Shown: positions 32,988 to 41,908 of the stretch, one piece after another
How positions within the stretch are numbered: the first letter of the stretch is position 1
How the letters are laid out: each line of letters opens with the position of its first letter
Origin: Gammaproteobacteria bacterium
GTDB lineage: Bacteria; Pseudomonadota; Gammaproteobacteria; Enterobacterales; Aeromonadaceae
DNA length: 64,000 nucleotides
Direction: 5' to 3'
Assembly: GCA_018222825.1 (NCBI GenBank)
Contig: JAAEZO010000003.1
Span: 1 to 64,000, forward strand
Made by a program: the position numbers and the translations under genes
Notes under the pieces: model-generated
What the model saw: only the letters and a program-made list of their open reading frames with translations
Database searches by the model: none
What the model was told of the DNA's origin: nothing

Positions 32988-33082
32988 GATACGACTCCAC
33001 TTGAACAATGTTGTGTTACCATTTAAAACTATAAAGCTACTATAAGGTCAATAGAGTAAAGAATCCGTTGGGGAGGAGGCTG

Positions 33083-33490
33083 ATGCGCATTGGTCAGTTG
33101 GCGCAGTTGGTAGGGGTCGAAACACAGACGATCCGCTTCTATGAACAGCAGGGCTTGTTGCCGCCGCCTGATCGGCAGGACAACGGTTACCGTGTCTATA
33201 CCGAGAAGCATGGTGAGGGGCTGGCCTTCATCCGTCGCTGCAGAATCCTGGGCCTGTCACTGGCTGAGATTCACGAACTACAGAGCTATCAGGACGACCC
33301 TCATCAGCCTTGTACCGCCGTCAACGCCTTGCTCGATGATCACATCTCTCATGTGCGGTCGCAGATAACCGCTCTGCAAGCGCTTGAGAAACAACTCGTT
33401 TCACTGAGAGCGAGTTGCAACGATGACCGGGAAGTTGAGGCGTGTGGGGTTCTTGCTGGAATTAGCGAAGGAAACATGCACCAGCAGTAG
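33083..33490 (+). CDS. MerR family metal-responsive regulator carried by the IS
   Basis: MRIGQLAQLVGVETQTIRFYEQQGLLPPPDRQDNGYRVYTEKH; Cys-containing C-terminus. Confidence 0.92.
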   Translation: MRIGQLAQLVGVETQTIRFYEQQGLLPPPDRQDNGYRVYTEKHGEGLAFIRRCRILGLSLAEIHELQSYQDDPHQPCTAVNALLDDHISHVRSQITALQALEKQLVSLRASCNDDREVEACGVLAGISEGNMHQQ

Positions 33491-33841
33491 GTGAAGCATC
33501 AACCAGATAATCCGATGAGATGCCGGTCTGTCTCACTCTCATGCAAAGGTAAGATCAACCATTTAATCCGCTTACCCTTTTTTTGTTTATGTGATGAGCG
33601 ACTGAATGACTCCCCTATTACTGACGCCACTCCCCACATTCTTGTTAAATAGTTCATGTACAGTTTGATAGAAAAAAAGCAACTTTTACAAACAAACTTG
33701 GACACAAAATTTTTTTAGTCGTGTTTCTACCCAAGATTATCATGAGCATAAAAGATTCATTCAAGACCATGGTAAAAGCATGGTCTTTCCTGTAAAAAAA
33801 TAAGAACATTCTAAAATCACTTAAAACAAAAGGAAGAGAGC

Positions 33842-34303
33842 ATGAAGCACTACATCAAACCCCTTATTTTTTCTGCCGCTCTGCTGGCGACAACCTCGGC
33901 TCAGGCCATTCCCAACATCTGGAACTCCGAGTTTGGGCAGGGCATATCGGCCAACAGCATACAAAACGAACAGGGTGATATTTTTACCATCAACTGCGAT
34001 ATCGGCTACAGCGAAAACGGCGAGTTAACCGGCGTTGATTTTACCTTGGCCAACGGCCAGGATCTGTCTCCCAGTGACAGTAACACGCTTGAGCTGCTGA
34101 TCAACGGCAACGCCTACTGGGTTCCCGACTCACTGGGCTGGCGCAATGGTGATAATGCCTGGTACTCATTCCGTGAAGCCATTCAAAGTGCAGCGCAGTT
34201 CGATGTTTATGTTAATCAGAAAAAAGCAGCAAGCTTCGCCCCCACACCGCAAAGCACCAAAGAGGTACTGGGTGATTTAAGCGACTGCGAATACACTTAT
34301 TGA
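33842..34303 (+). CDS. Hypothetical secreted protein
   Basis: 153 aa, signal peptide MKHYIKPLIFSAALLATTSAQA; RBS GGAAGAG. Confidence 0.7.
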   Translation: MKHYIKPLIFSAALLATTSAQAIPNIWNSEFGQGISANSIQNEQGDIFTINCDIGYSENGELTGVDFTLANGQDLSPSDSNTLELLINGNAYWVPDSLGWRNGDNAWYSFREAIQSAAQFDVYVNQKKAASFAPTPQSTKEVLGDLSDCEYTY

Positions 34304-34378
34304 AACAAAACTTCACGATAAAAATCATGAACATGCCCACATAGTCACTAGTAGCCATCATCAAAATGAGGATCTACC

Positions 34379-34555
34379 ATGGCACAATGCCAAGTATGTC
34401 GCAGAAGCGGAGCGAACATGAAACGTTGCAAGAACTGCAACAACTCTTGGTGTGCAAGCTGCGCCAGGGAAGGCAAAGGTCACTATCTTAAAACGACCTC
34501 ATCCAACAAATGCTCTTACTGCGGAAAACTGGATAGAATTGAAGAGTTGAAATAG
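34379..34555 (+). CDS. 58-aa Cys-rich zinc-ribbon protein, below the size cutoff of the ORF track
   Basis: MAQCQVCRRSGANMKRCKNCNNSWCASCAREGKGHYLKTTSSNKCSYCGKLDRIEELK; four CxxC pairs; RBS TGAGGAT. Confidence 0.65.
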   Translation: MAQCQVCRRSGANMKRCKNCNNSWCASCAREGKGHYLKTTSSNKCSYCGKLDRIEELK

Positions 34556-34570
34556 CAAAGATGCTCCCCT

Positions 34571-34608
34571 AGCCTTGCAGAGTAATTACAATCTTAAGCT
34601 GCAAGGCT
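34571..34608. promoter_or_regulatory. Inverted repeat upstream of the defence operon
   Basis: AGCCTTGCAG-18 nt-CTGCAAGGCT, perfect 10-bp arms. Confidence 0.5.
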
Positions 34609-34747
34609 CCCTCCACTCCATAAGCACGTTACAAACATTTATTCAGAAAAACCTATAAAGATACAGCGTTGGCCTTGATGCTAGAGTTGGTTACGATAAC
34701 CAGTTAATACCAATAAAAATAACCAGTGCGGGCAGGGCAGCCAGACC

Positions 34748-37700
34748 ATGAAAATCATAGACAACATCAATCACCTGCTGGGTGATGAGCTGAAAGGCAC
34801 GCTCACACCTGACTCCAGGCTGAAAATTGCGGCGTCCTGCTTCTCTATCTACGCCTATGAAGCGCTCAAAAAAGAGCTGTCGGCCATCGACTCGCTGCAG
34901 TTCGTTTTCACCTCCCCCACCTTCGTGGCCGATAGCGTCACCGACAAGCTGAAAAAAGAACAACGGGAGTTTTTCATTCCCAAGGCCGGGCGGGAAAAAA
35001 ACCTCTATGGCACCGACTTTGAAATTCACCTTAAAAACAAGCTGACCCAAAAGGCCATCGCCCGAGAATGCGCCAGCTGGATGCGGCGCAAAGCCACCTT
35101 TAAATCGAACAGCACCCATGCCCCCATGCAGCCCTTCGCCGTGGTTTCCGAAGGTGCCGAGAGCACCCTTTTTGCCCCCATCAACGGCTTTACCGCCGTG
35201 GACCTGGGTTACCAGCAGGGCGATGCGGTTTCCAACTTTGTCCACAAAATGGAGCAACCCGAATTCACCGCCCAGTACCTGACGCTGTTCGAGCAAATCT
35301 GGAACGACCCGGAAAAACTGCAGGATGTGACCGACACCATCTGCCAGCACATCGAATCGGTATACAAGGAAAACTCGCCCGAGAAAATCTACTTCATCAT
35401 GCTGTACAACATCTTCAAAGAGTTTCTGGACGACCTCAATGAAGACGTGCTGCCCAACGACAGAACCGGCTATCAGGACACCCTGATCTGGAACAAGCTG
35501 TTCAACTACCAGAAAGACGCCGCCACCGGCATCATCAACAAGCTGGAAAGCTATAACGGCTGCATACTGGCCGACAGCGTGGGCCTGGGTAAAACCTTCA
35601 CCGCCCTAGCGGTAATGAAATACTACGAATTGCGCAACAAGTCTGTGCTGCTGCTGTGCCCCAAAAAGCTCGCCGACAACTGGCTGAACTACAACCGCAA
35701 CCTCACAACCAACATCTTCGCCAAAGACAGATTCAGCTACCATGTGCTCTGCCATACCGATCTCAGCCGCACCAGCGGCGAGTCTTTCGGCACTCCGCTC
35801 AATCGTATCAACTGGGGCAACTACGATCTGGTGGTGATCGACGAGTCCCACAACTTCCGCAACAACGACGCGGTAAAGGACCGGGAAACCCGCTACCAGA
35901 AACTGATGAACAAGGTCATTCGGGAAGGGGTTAAAACCAAGGTACTGATGCTCTCCGCCACCCCGGTCAACAACCGCTTCACCGATCTGCGCAATCAGCT
36001 GGCGCTGGCCTACGAAGGCGACTCCAGCCAGCTGACCAAACACCTGAATACTACCAAGAGCGTTGAGCAAATCTTCAACCAGGCCCAGGCCGTGTTTAAC
36101 AACTGGTCAAAACTGGAGCCGGAGCAAAGAACCGCCAGGGCCATACTGGACGCACTGGACTTCGACTTTTTTGAACTGCTCGACAGCGTCACCATCGCCC
36201 GTTCCCGCAAGCACATTCAGAACTTTTACGACACCACCGACATAGGCCATTTTCCCGAGCGGCTTAAACCACTGTCTTACCATTGCCCGCTCACCACTCG
36301 CGTCGATGTGCTTGGCTTCAACCAGATATTCGAACAGCTCAGGCAGCTTAAGCTGTCCATCTATGCCCCAGTCAGCTTCATACTGCCCAGCCGGCTGAAA
36401 AAATACGAAGAGCTGTACGACACCGAGGTAGCGGGCGGCGGTGCCAAGCTGAAACAGGCCGACCGGGAAAAAAGCCTGGTAGCGCTGATGACCACCAACC
36501 TGCTCAAGCGACTGGAAAGCTCGGTAGAAGCCTTTCGAAGCACCCTGCAATCGCTGCAAGACAACCACCAACGACTGCTGGGGATTATCGACGAGTTCTA
36601 CCGGCGGGATGGCGTAACCGAAGTCAGCAGCCTGGCGGATGCCCTGGATGCCATAGAAGCAGACGAAGACGAGCTGCCGTCCTATCACGACATGGAAATT
36701 GGCAACAAAATCAAAATCAAGCTCGCCGACATGGATCTCACCTCCTGGCAGCAGGACATGCAGGGTGATCTGGAGCTTATTGCCGACCTGCTTGCTGTGA
36801 TGCAAAAGGTCACCCCTGCCGAAGATGCCAAGCTGCAGCACCTCAAGGCACACCTGGCACAGAAAATGGCCAGCCCGATCAACCCGGGCAACCGCAAGGT
36901 CATTATCTTTACCGCCTTTGCGGATACCGCCCGCTACCTGTATGAGCAGCTGGCACCGGAGCTGAATGGCAGCCTCGGCATTCATTCCGCCATGGTTACC
37001 GGCGGCACCGGACTGCCCAAAACCACCCTGAAAACGCGGCGCAAGGGCTACGACATTCAGGAAGTGCTGACCCTGTTTTCGCCCCTGTCCAAGGCCAAGG
37101 CCAGCGTGCTGCCCGACGAGCCGGCCGAAATAGATCTGCTGATTGCCACCGACTGTATTTCCGAAGGACAAAATCTGCAGGACTGCGACTACCTAATCAA
37201 CTACGACATCCACTGGAACCCGGTGCGCATTGTGCAGCGTTTTGGCCGGGTGGATCGTATCGGCTCTCCCAACCAATGCATTCAGCTGGTGAACTACTGG
37301 CCCGATATTTCCCTGGATGAGTACATCAACCTCAAGGAGCGGGTTGAAAGCCGCATGACCATAGTGGACGTGACCGCCACCGGGGACGACAACGTGCTCA
37401 GCAGCCAGGCCAACGACATGGCCTATCGCCGCGAACAGCTCAAGCGCCTGCAGGAAGAAGTCATTGAATTGGAAGATCTGAAAACCGGTGTGTCCATTAC
37501 CGATCTGGGCCTGAACGAATTTCGTATGGACTTGCTCGCATTGGTCAAACACTACGGCGAGCCCCTTAACCAACCCAGCGGCATGCACGCCCTGGTGCCC
37601 GCCAACCCGGCACTGGGGCTGGAGCCCGGCGTGATCTTTGCGCTGCGCAACCTTAACAACAGCGTGACCACCGACCAGCAAAACCGGCTGCATCCCTATT

Positions 37701-38041
37701 ACCTGGTGTACGTTGACGAGCAGGGCCATACCCTGGCCAGCCATATCGACGTAAAACGGCTGCTCGATATGCTGCGCACCTGCTGCAAGGGCCGGCAAGA
37801 GCCCATCGATGCTCTGTGCCGACGCTTTAACGAAACAACCCAAGACGGCCAAAACATGGCGCACTATTCCGAACTGCTCAGTCAGGCCATTGGTAGCATG
37901 ATGGCCGTGAAGGAAGAAAAAGACATCGACAGCCTGTTTGGCGGCGGCAGCACCTCAGCGCTGGTTAACCGCATTCAGGGCCTGGACGACTTTGAGCTGC
38001 TGGCCTTTATTGTGGTGCAGGCACAGGAGGGCAATTTATGA
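34748..38041 (+). CDS. SNF2/RapA-like helicase with N-terminal (degenerate) PLD-like domain
   Basis: Walker A ADSVGLGKTFTALAVM; DESHNFRN; SATPVNNRFTDL; C-terminal helicase ATDCISEGQNLQDCDYLINYDIHWNPVRIVQRFGRVDRIGS; N-terminus resembles PLD-helicases. Confidence 0.88.
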   Translation: MKIIDNINHLLGDELKGTLTPDSRLKIAASCFSIYAYEALKKELSAIDSLQFVFTSPTFVADSVTDKLKKEQREFFIPKAGREKNLYGTDFEIHLKNKLTQKAIARECASWMRRKATFKSNSTHAPMQPFAVVSEGAESTLFAPINGFTAVDLGYQQGDAVSNFVHKMEQPEFTAQYLTLFEQIWNDPEKLQDVTDTICQHIESVYKENSPEKIYFIMLYNIFKEFLDDLNEDVLPNDRTGYQDTLIWNKLFNYQKDAATGIINKLESYNGCILADSVGLGKTFTALAVMKYYELRNKSVLLLCPKKLADNWLNYNRNLTTNIFAKDRFSYHVLCHTDLSRTSGESFGTPLNRINWGNYDLVVIDESHNFRNNDAVKDRETRYQKLMNKVIREGVKTKVLMLSATPVNNRFTDLRNQLALAYEGDSSQLTKHLNTTKSVEQIFNQAQAVFNNWSKLEPEQRTARAILDALDFDFFELLDSVTIARSRKHIQNFYDTTDIGHFPERLKPLSYHCPLTTRVDVLGFNQIFEQLRQLKLSIYAPVSFILPSRLKKYEELYDTEVAGGGAKLKQADREKSLVALMTTNLLKRLESSVEAFRSTLQSLQDNHQRLLGIIDEFYRRDGVTEVSSLADALDAIEADEDELPSYHDMEIGNKIKIKLADMDLTSWQQDMQGDLELIADLLAVMQKVTPAEDAKLQHLKAHLAQKMASPINPGNRKVIIFTAFADTARYLYEQLAPELNGSLGIHSAMVTGGTGLPKTTLKTRRKGYDIQEVLTLFSPLSKAKASVLPDEPAEIDLLIATDCISEGQNLQDCDYLINYDIHWNPVRIVQRFGRVDRIGSPNQCIQLVNYWPDISLDEYINLKERVESRMTIVDVTATGDDNVLSSQANDMAYRREQLKRLQEEVIELEDLKTGVSITDLGLNEFRMDLLALVKHYGEPLNQPSGMHALVPANPALGLEPGVIFALRNLNNSVTTDQQNRLHPYYLVYVDEQGHTLASHIDVKRLLDMLRTCCKGRQEPIDALCRRFNETTQDGQNMAHYSELLSQAIGSMMAVKEEKDIDSLFGGGSTSALVNRIQGLDDFELLAFIVVQAQEGNL

Positions 38042-38796
38042 CCCAGTCCTCTCAGAATGAACTCTCGCAACCACAGAGCTGGAAGTTTCCGCCACCAACG
38101 CGCTTTGACAAGGTGATCCCCAAAACCAGGTTCTATCAACAGGCCACCATAAACAGCGCCCTGCAGGCCCGCTTTGTGGAAGAGCTGGAGCAGATCATCT
38201 GGGCCTGCAAACTGGCGCCTAACACGGTAAACTTGCCCGCGACCGAAGCGGTAACCGAAATCCAGGTGTTTACCCTCAAACTGAAAGGTGAATCCTTGTC
38301 TGAAGAGGTGGTGGCCGCCATTGACAGGGCCATTCCCTTTCCCATTATTTTTGAGCTGCAGCGCACTCTGGGGGAAGACCGGCAGCAGCTGCGCTATATC
38401 GCGGCCTACAAGCGTAAAAGCGCCGCCGATGCCGCCAGCTGGGTGCGTTCGGAATACCTGGATTCATGCTGGATGCCGGCCAGCGCGCCCCGCAGCGCTC
38501 TGCCCGCCGCCATTAACATGGAGCGGCTTTACCAGGCCCTGCTGGCCAGCCTGCTGCCCATTCCGGCACGAGCTGATGAGAGCATAGACGAGGCTATTGC
38601 CAGGCTGGGCCGCCTGCGCAAGCTGAACAAGCAGATAGCCGTGCTGCGTAAAAAAATCGGCACCGAAAAACAATTCAAGCGCAAGGTCGAGCTGCACCGC
38701 GAGCTCAAGGCCCTGCAACACGAACAGAGCACCCTGAGCCAAACCGAGGGCGCCTCCGCCCCTGAGGGCCGGAGTGATTCCAACAGTTACTGTTGA
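38038..38796 (+). CDS. DUF4391 family protein
   Basis: 252 aa; ATGA overlap with helicase; KVIPKTRFYQ...PFPIIFELQR...YIAAYKRK; coiled-coil C-terminus. Confidence 0.75.
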   Translation: MTQSSQNELSQPQSWKFPPPTRFDKVIPKTRFYQQATINSALQARFVEELEQIIWACKLAPNTVNLPATEAVTEIQVFTLKLKGESLSEEVVAAIDRAIPFPIIFELQRTLGEDRQQLRYIAAYKRKSAADAASWVRSEYLDSCWMPASAPRSALPAAINMERLYQALLASLLPIPARADESIDEAIARLGRLRKLNKQIAVLRKKIGTEKQFKRKVELHRELKALQHEQSTLSQTEGASAPEGRSDSNSYC

Positions 38797-38821
38797 TAAA
38801 AGATAAAAAAGTGGATAAAAA

Positions 38822-40792
38822 ATGGACCAACTGAAGATGCACAGCCCCGACATGACTCAGCAGAACATCGAAAAAATTCGGGCGTTGTTTCCCAACTGCG
38901 TCACCGAGTCCCACACCCCAGACGGCAGCCTGCGTCTGGCGGTGGACTTTGATCTGCTCAGACAAGAGCTGTCCGGATCCATAGTAGAAGGCCCTCAGGA
39001 TCGCTATCACCTCAACTGGCCAGGCAAGCGCCAGGCGCTACTGACCGCCAATGCTCCCATTGCCAAAACCCTGCGCCCCTGTCGGGAAGACAGCGTCAAC
39101 TTCGACACCACTCAGAACCTCTTTATTGAAGGGGATAACCTGGATGCATTAAAACTGCTGCAGGAAACTTATCTGGGCCAAGTCAAAATGATCTATATTG
39201 ATCCGCCCTATAACACAGGCAAAGACTTCATTTATAAGGACAATTTCACTTCAGACCAAGCGGCGCATGAGCTGGCAGCTAGTGAAAGAACCGAAGAAGG
39301 CACACGACTGGTTGCAAATCCAGAAGGTAACGGTCGTTTCCATAGCAACTGGCTAACAATGATCACCCCCAGACTTAGACTCGCAAGAAATTTTTTAATG
39401 CGAGACGGCGCTATTTTCGTGTCTTGTGACGAAGGTGAACAACCTCGACTTCGTCTGATTATGGATGAGATCTTTGGTCAATCTAATTTCATTGCAGATA
39501 TGGTTTGGGCTGCCGGTAGAAAAAATGACTCTCGGTTGGTTTCAGTCTCTCATGAATATATAGTCTGCTATGCACGTGACTCTGAATACTTAAGGGAAAA
39601 TAAAACCACTTGGCGTCAACGCAAAAAAGGCCTGGATGAAATATATTCTCAACATGACCGGCTTAATCGACAACATGGCAACGACTATCATGCAATGACC
39701 AAGGGCATGAAGGAGTGGTATCGTTCATTACCAGACAGCCACCCCTCCAAAGCTCATAAGCACTACGCTCATGTTGATGACAGAGGCCTGTATTTCCCAG
39801 ACAATATTTCTTGGCCTGGAGGTGGTGGTCCTAAATATGAAGTTCTTCATCCAGAAACCCAAAAACCCGTAAAAGTTCCTTCGCGTGGTTGGATGACAAG
39901 TGATCCTAAGCGCATGCAGCAATGGATTGATGAAAATAGGGTTCACTTTGGGGATGATGAAAACTCAGTTCCTTGTATAAAGAGTTACTTAAAAGATAAA
40001 GAGCTACAAACCCCATATAGTGTTTTTTATCAAGACGGTCGCGCTGCATCAAAGCGCCTGCGCACACTGATGGATGGTGACTTATTTGACTTTCCTAAGG
40101 ACGAGTTAGTTCTTCAAGAGCTTGTGGAGATGCTGACTGGCGGTGAGGACATTATTCTTGACTTTTTTGCAGGTTCGTCAACAACTGCACACTCTATAAT
40201 GCTTCAGAATGCAATTGATGGAGCCAATAGAAAATTCGTTATGGTGCAGCTTAATGAAAAAATAACTGATGGCTCCGCAGCATTAAAAGCTGGTTTTAAA
40301 GAAATATCTGAGGTCAGCCGTGAGCGTATCCGCCGAGCCGGTAAAAAAGTCCTGGAAGGCGAATGCCATAAAGACTGGAACCAGGATGTTGGCTTCAGGG
40401 TCTTAAAAGTCGATACCAGCAATATGGCCGATATCTACTACTCCCCCGATGCTATCGGCCAGGGCAACCTAGATCTGCTGGTGGACAATATCAAGCCGGA
40501 TCGCACCGAAGAGGACTTGCTGTTCCAGGTACTGCTGGACTGGGGCATCGACTTGACCCTGCCCATTCGCAAAGACACCCTGTGCGGCAAAACCGTCTAC
40601 AACGTGGACGATGGCGCTCTTGTCGCCTGCTTTGACCGCAACATCACCGAAGATCTGCTCAAGGCCCTGGCCGAGCAGGCCCCGCTGCGGGTTGTGTTCC
40701 GGGATGACGGCTTTGCCACCGACAGCTTTAAAATCAACGCCGAGCAAATGTTCAAGCAACTGGCTCCCGGCACCGACGTTCGGGCTATTTAA
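38822..40792 (+). CDS. Type III restriction-modification DNA methyltransferase (Mod)
   Basis: Beta-class order: DPPYNTGKDFIYKDNF (motif IV) then ILDFFAGSSTTAHSIM (motif I); FIEGDNLDALKLLQETY. Confidence 0.93.
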   Translation: MDQLKMHSPDMTQQNIEKIRALFPNCVTESHTPDGSLRLAVDFDLLRQELSGSIVEGPQDRYHLNWPGKRQALLTANAPIAKTLRPCREDSVNFDTTQNLFIEGDNLDALKLLQETYLGQVKMIYIDPPYNTGKDFIYKDNFTSDQAAHELAASERTEEGTRLVANPEGNGRFHSNWLTMITPRLRLARNFLMRDGAIFVSCDEGEQPRLRLIMDEIFGQSNFIADMVWAAGRKNDSRLVSVSHEYIVCYARDSEYLRENKTTWRQRKKGLDEIYSQHDRLNRQHGNDYHAMTKGMKEWYRSLPDSHPSKAHKHYAHVDDRGLYFPDNISWPGGGGPKYEVLHPETQKPVKVPSRGWMTSDPKRMQQWIDENRVHFGDDENSVPCIKSYLKDKELQTPYSVFYQDGRAASKRLRTLMDGDLFDFPKDELVLQELVEMLTGGEDIILDFFAGSSTTAHSIMLQNAIDGANRKFVMVQLNEKITDGSAALKAGFKEISEVSRERIRRAGKKVLEGECHKDWNQDVGFRVLKVDTSNMADIYYSPDAIGQGNLDLLVDNIKPDRTEEDLLFQVLLDWGIDLTLPIRKDTLCGKTVYNVDDGALVACFDRNITEDLLKALAEQAPLRVVFRDDGFATDSFKINAEQMFKQLAPGTDVRAI

Positions 40793-40801
40793 GGAGTGGT
40801 G

Positions 40802-41908
40802 ATGAAAAGTGCCTTAGACAAGCTGAGCATCGGGGGCTTCAAGTCGATTCGCGAGCTAAACGACTTTGAACTGCGCCCGCTCAACGTGATTGTGGGTGCC
40901 AACGGTGCCGGCAAAAGCAACCTGCTGTCGTTTTTCAAAATGCTGCGCGCCCTGATGGACGGCACCCTTAACCGTTATGTGCGCGACAACGGCGGTGCCA
41001 CCGACCTGCTATTTAACGGTAACAAGGTCACGCAGAAGATGACCTTTGAAGCCCGCTTTGGCGACCGCGGGTTTCGCTTTAACCTGGTGCCCACCCCTAG
41101 TAATGATTGCGCCATCGAAGACGAAGCCCGCTACTACAGCCACAGCCAAAGCGGCTGGTGGCTGCTGGGCGACAGCAACGACGGCAAGTCCAGAATGGTG
41201 GCAGAAGTGGAGCAGAATGCCGCCAATGCCAAATACTCTCGCCCGGTCTTTGAGGCCATTGCCTCCTGGCAGATTTATCACTTTCACGATACCAGCAGCA
41301 CCGCCGCCATGCGCAAGTATGAAATCGTGGAGTATGACCGGGTGCTGGATACCGATGCCGCCAATATCGGGCCTTTTTTACTTAATTTGAAGACTCACCA
41401 CGCCAGCGCCTATCAAAGCATTGTGGATGCCGTGCGCCTGGTTACGCCTTTTTTCGACGACTTTATTCTGCAGCCCAGAATCAGGGGTGCCAAGGAAGAG
41501 GTCAACATCAGCTGGCGGCAAAAAGGCTCCGGCTACCCCATGCAGCCCTATCACCTTTCCGATGGTTCTATTCGCTTTATTTGCCTGGCCACCGCCCTGC
41601 TGCAACCGGATCCCCCCGCCACCATTATTATCGACGAGCCCGAGCTCGGCCTGCACCCGGCGGCCATTGTGATCCTGGCCGAACTAATTCAGCAGGCGGC
41701 TACCCGCACTCAGGTGATAGTGGCCACCCAATCGCCGGCCCTGCTCGACCAGTTTGCGGTAGAAGACATTGTTGTAGTCAAGCGTAAGGACGGTGCCTCC
41801 ACCTTTGAGCGTCTGAACGAACAAGATTATGCCAGCTGGCTGGAAAGCTACTCACTGGGAGAACTCTGGATCAAGAACGTGATCGCCGGAGGGCCTGTGT
41901 ATGAATGA
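40802..41908 (+). CDS. AAA15/AAA21-type (OLD/SMC-like) ATPase
   Basis: GFKSIRELNDFELRPLNVIVGANGAGKSNLLSFFKML; YHLSDGSIRFICLATALL; TIIIDEPELGLHP; VIVATQSPALLDQF. GTG at 40796 is an alternative start. Confidence 0.9.
   Translation: MKSALDKLSIGGFKSIRELNDFELRPLNVIVGANGAGKSNLLSFFKMLRALMDGTLNRYVRDNGGATDLLFNGNKVTQKMTFEARFGDRGFRFNLVPTPSNDCAIEDEARYYSHSQSGWWLLGDSNDGKSRMVAEVEQNAANAKYSRPVFEAIASWQIYHFHDTSSTAAMRKYEIVEYDRVLDTDAANIGPFLLNLKTHHASAYQSIVDAVRLVTPFFDDFILQPRIRGAKEEVNISWRQKGSGYPMQPYHLSDGSIRFICLATALLQPDPPATIIIDEPELGLHPAAIVILAELIQQAATRTQVIVATQSPALLDQFAVEDIVVVKRKDGASTFERLNEQDYASWLESYSLGELWIKNVIAGGPVYE

Larger units (their letters stand above)
30206..33577. mobile_element. ISL3-family insertion sequence, ISPpu12-like, 3372 bp
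   Basis: IRL GGGTATACGGATTTAATGGTTGAT (30206-30229); IRR ATCAACCATTTAATCCGCTTACCC (33554-33577), 21/24 match; 8-bp TSD TTTTTTTG at 30198-30205 and 33578-33585. Confidence 0.96.

Noticed and set aside
30213-33514. Initial choice of IS right end at 33489-33514
   Set aside because: A better 24-bp IR at 33554-33577 gives a perfect 8-bp TSD and a 3372-bp element; the inner match is kept only as a subterminal repeat.
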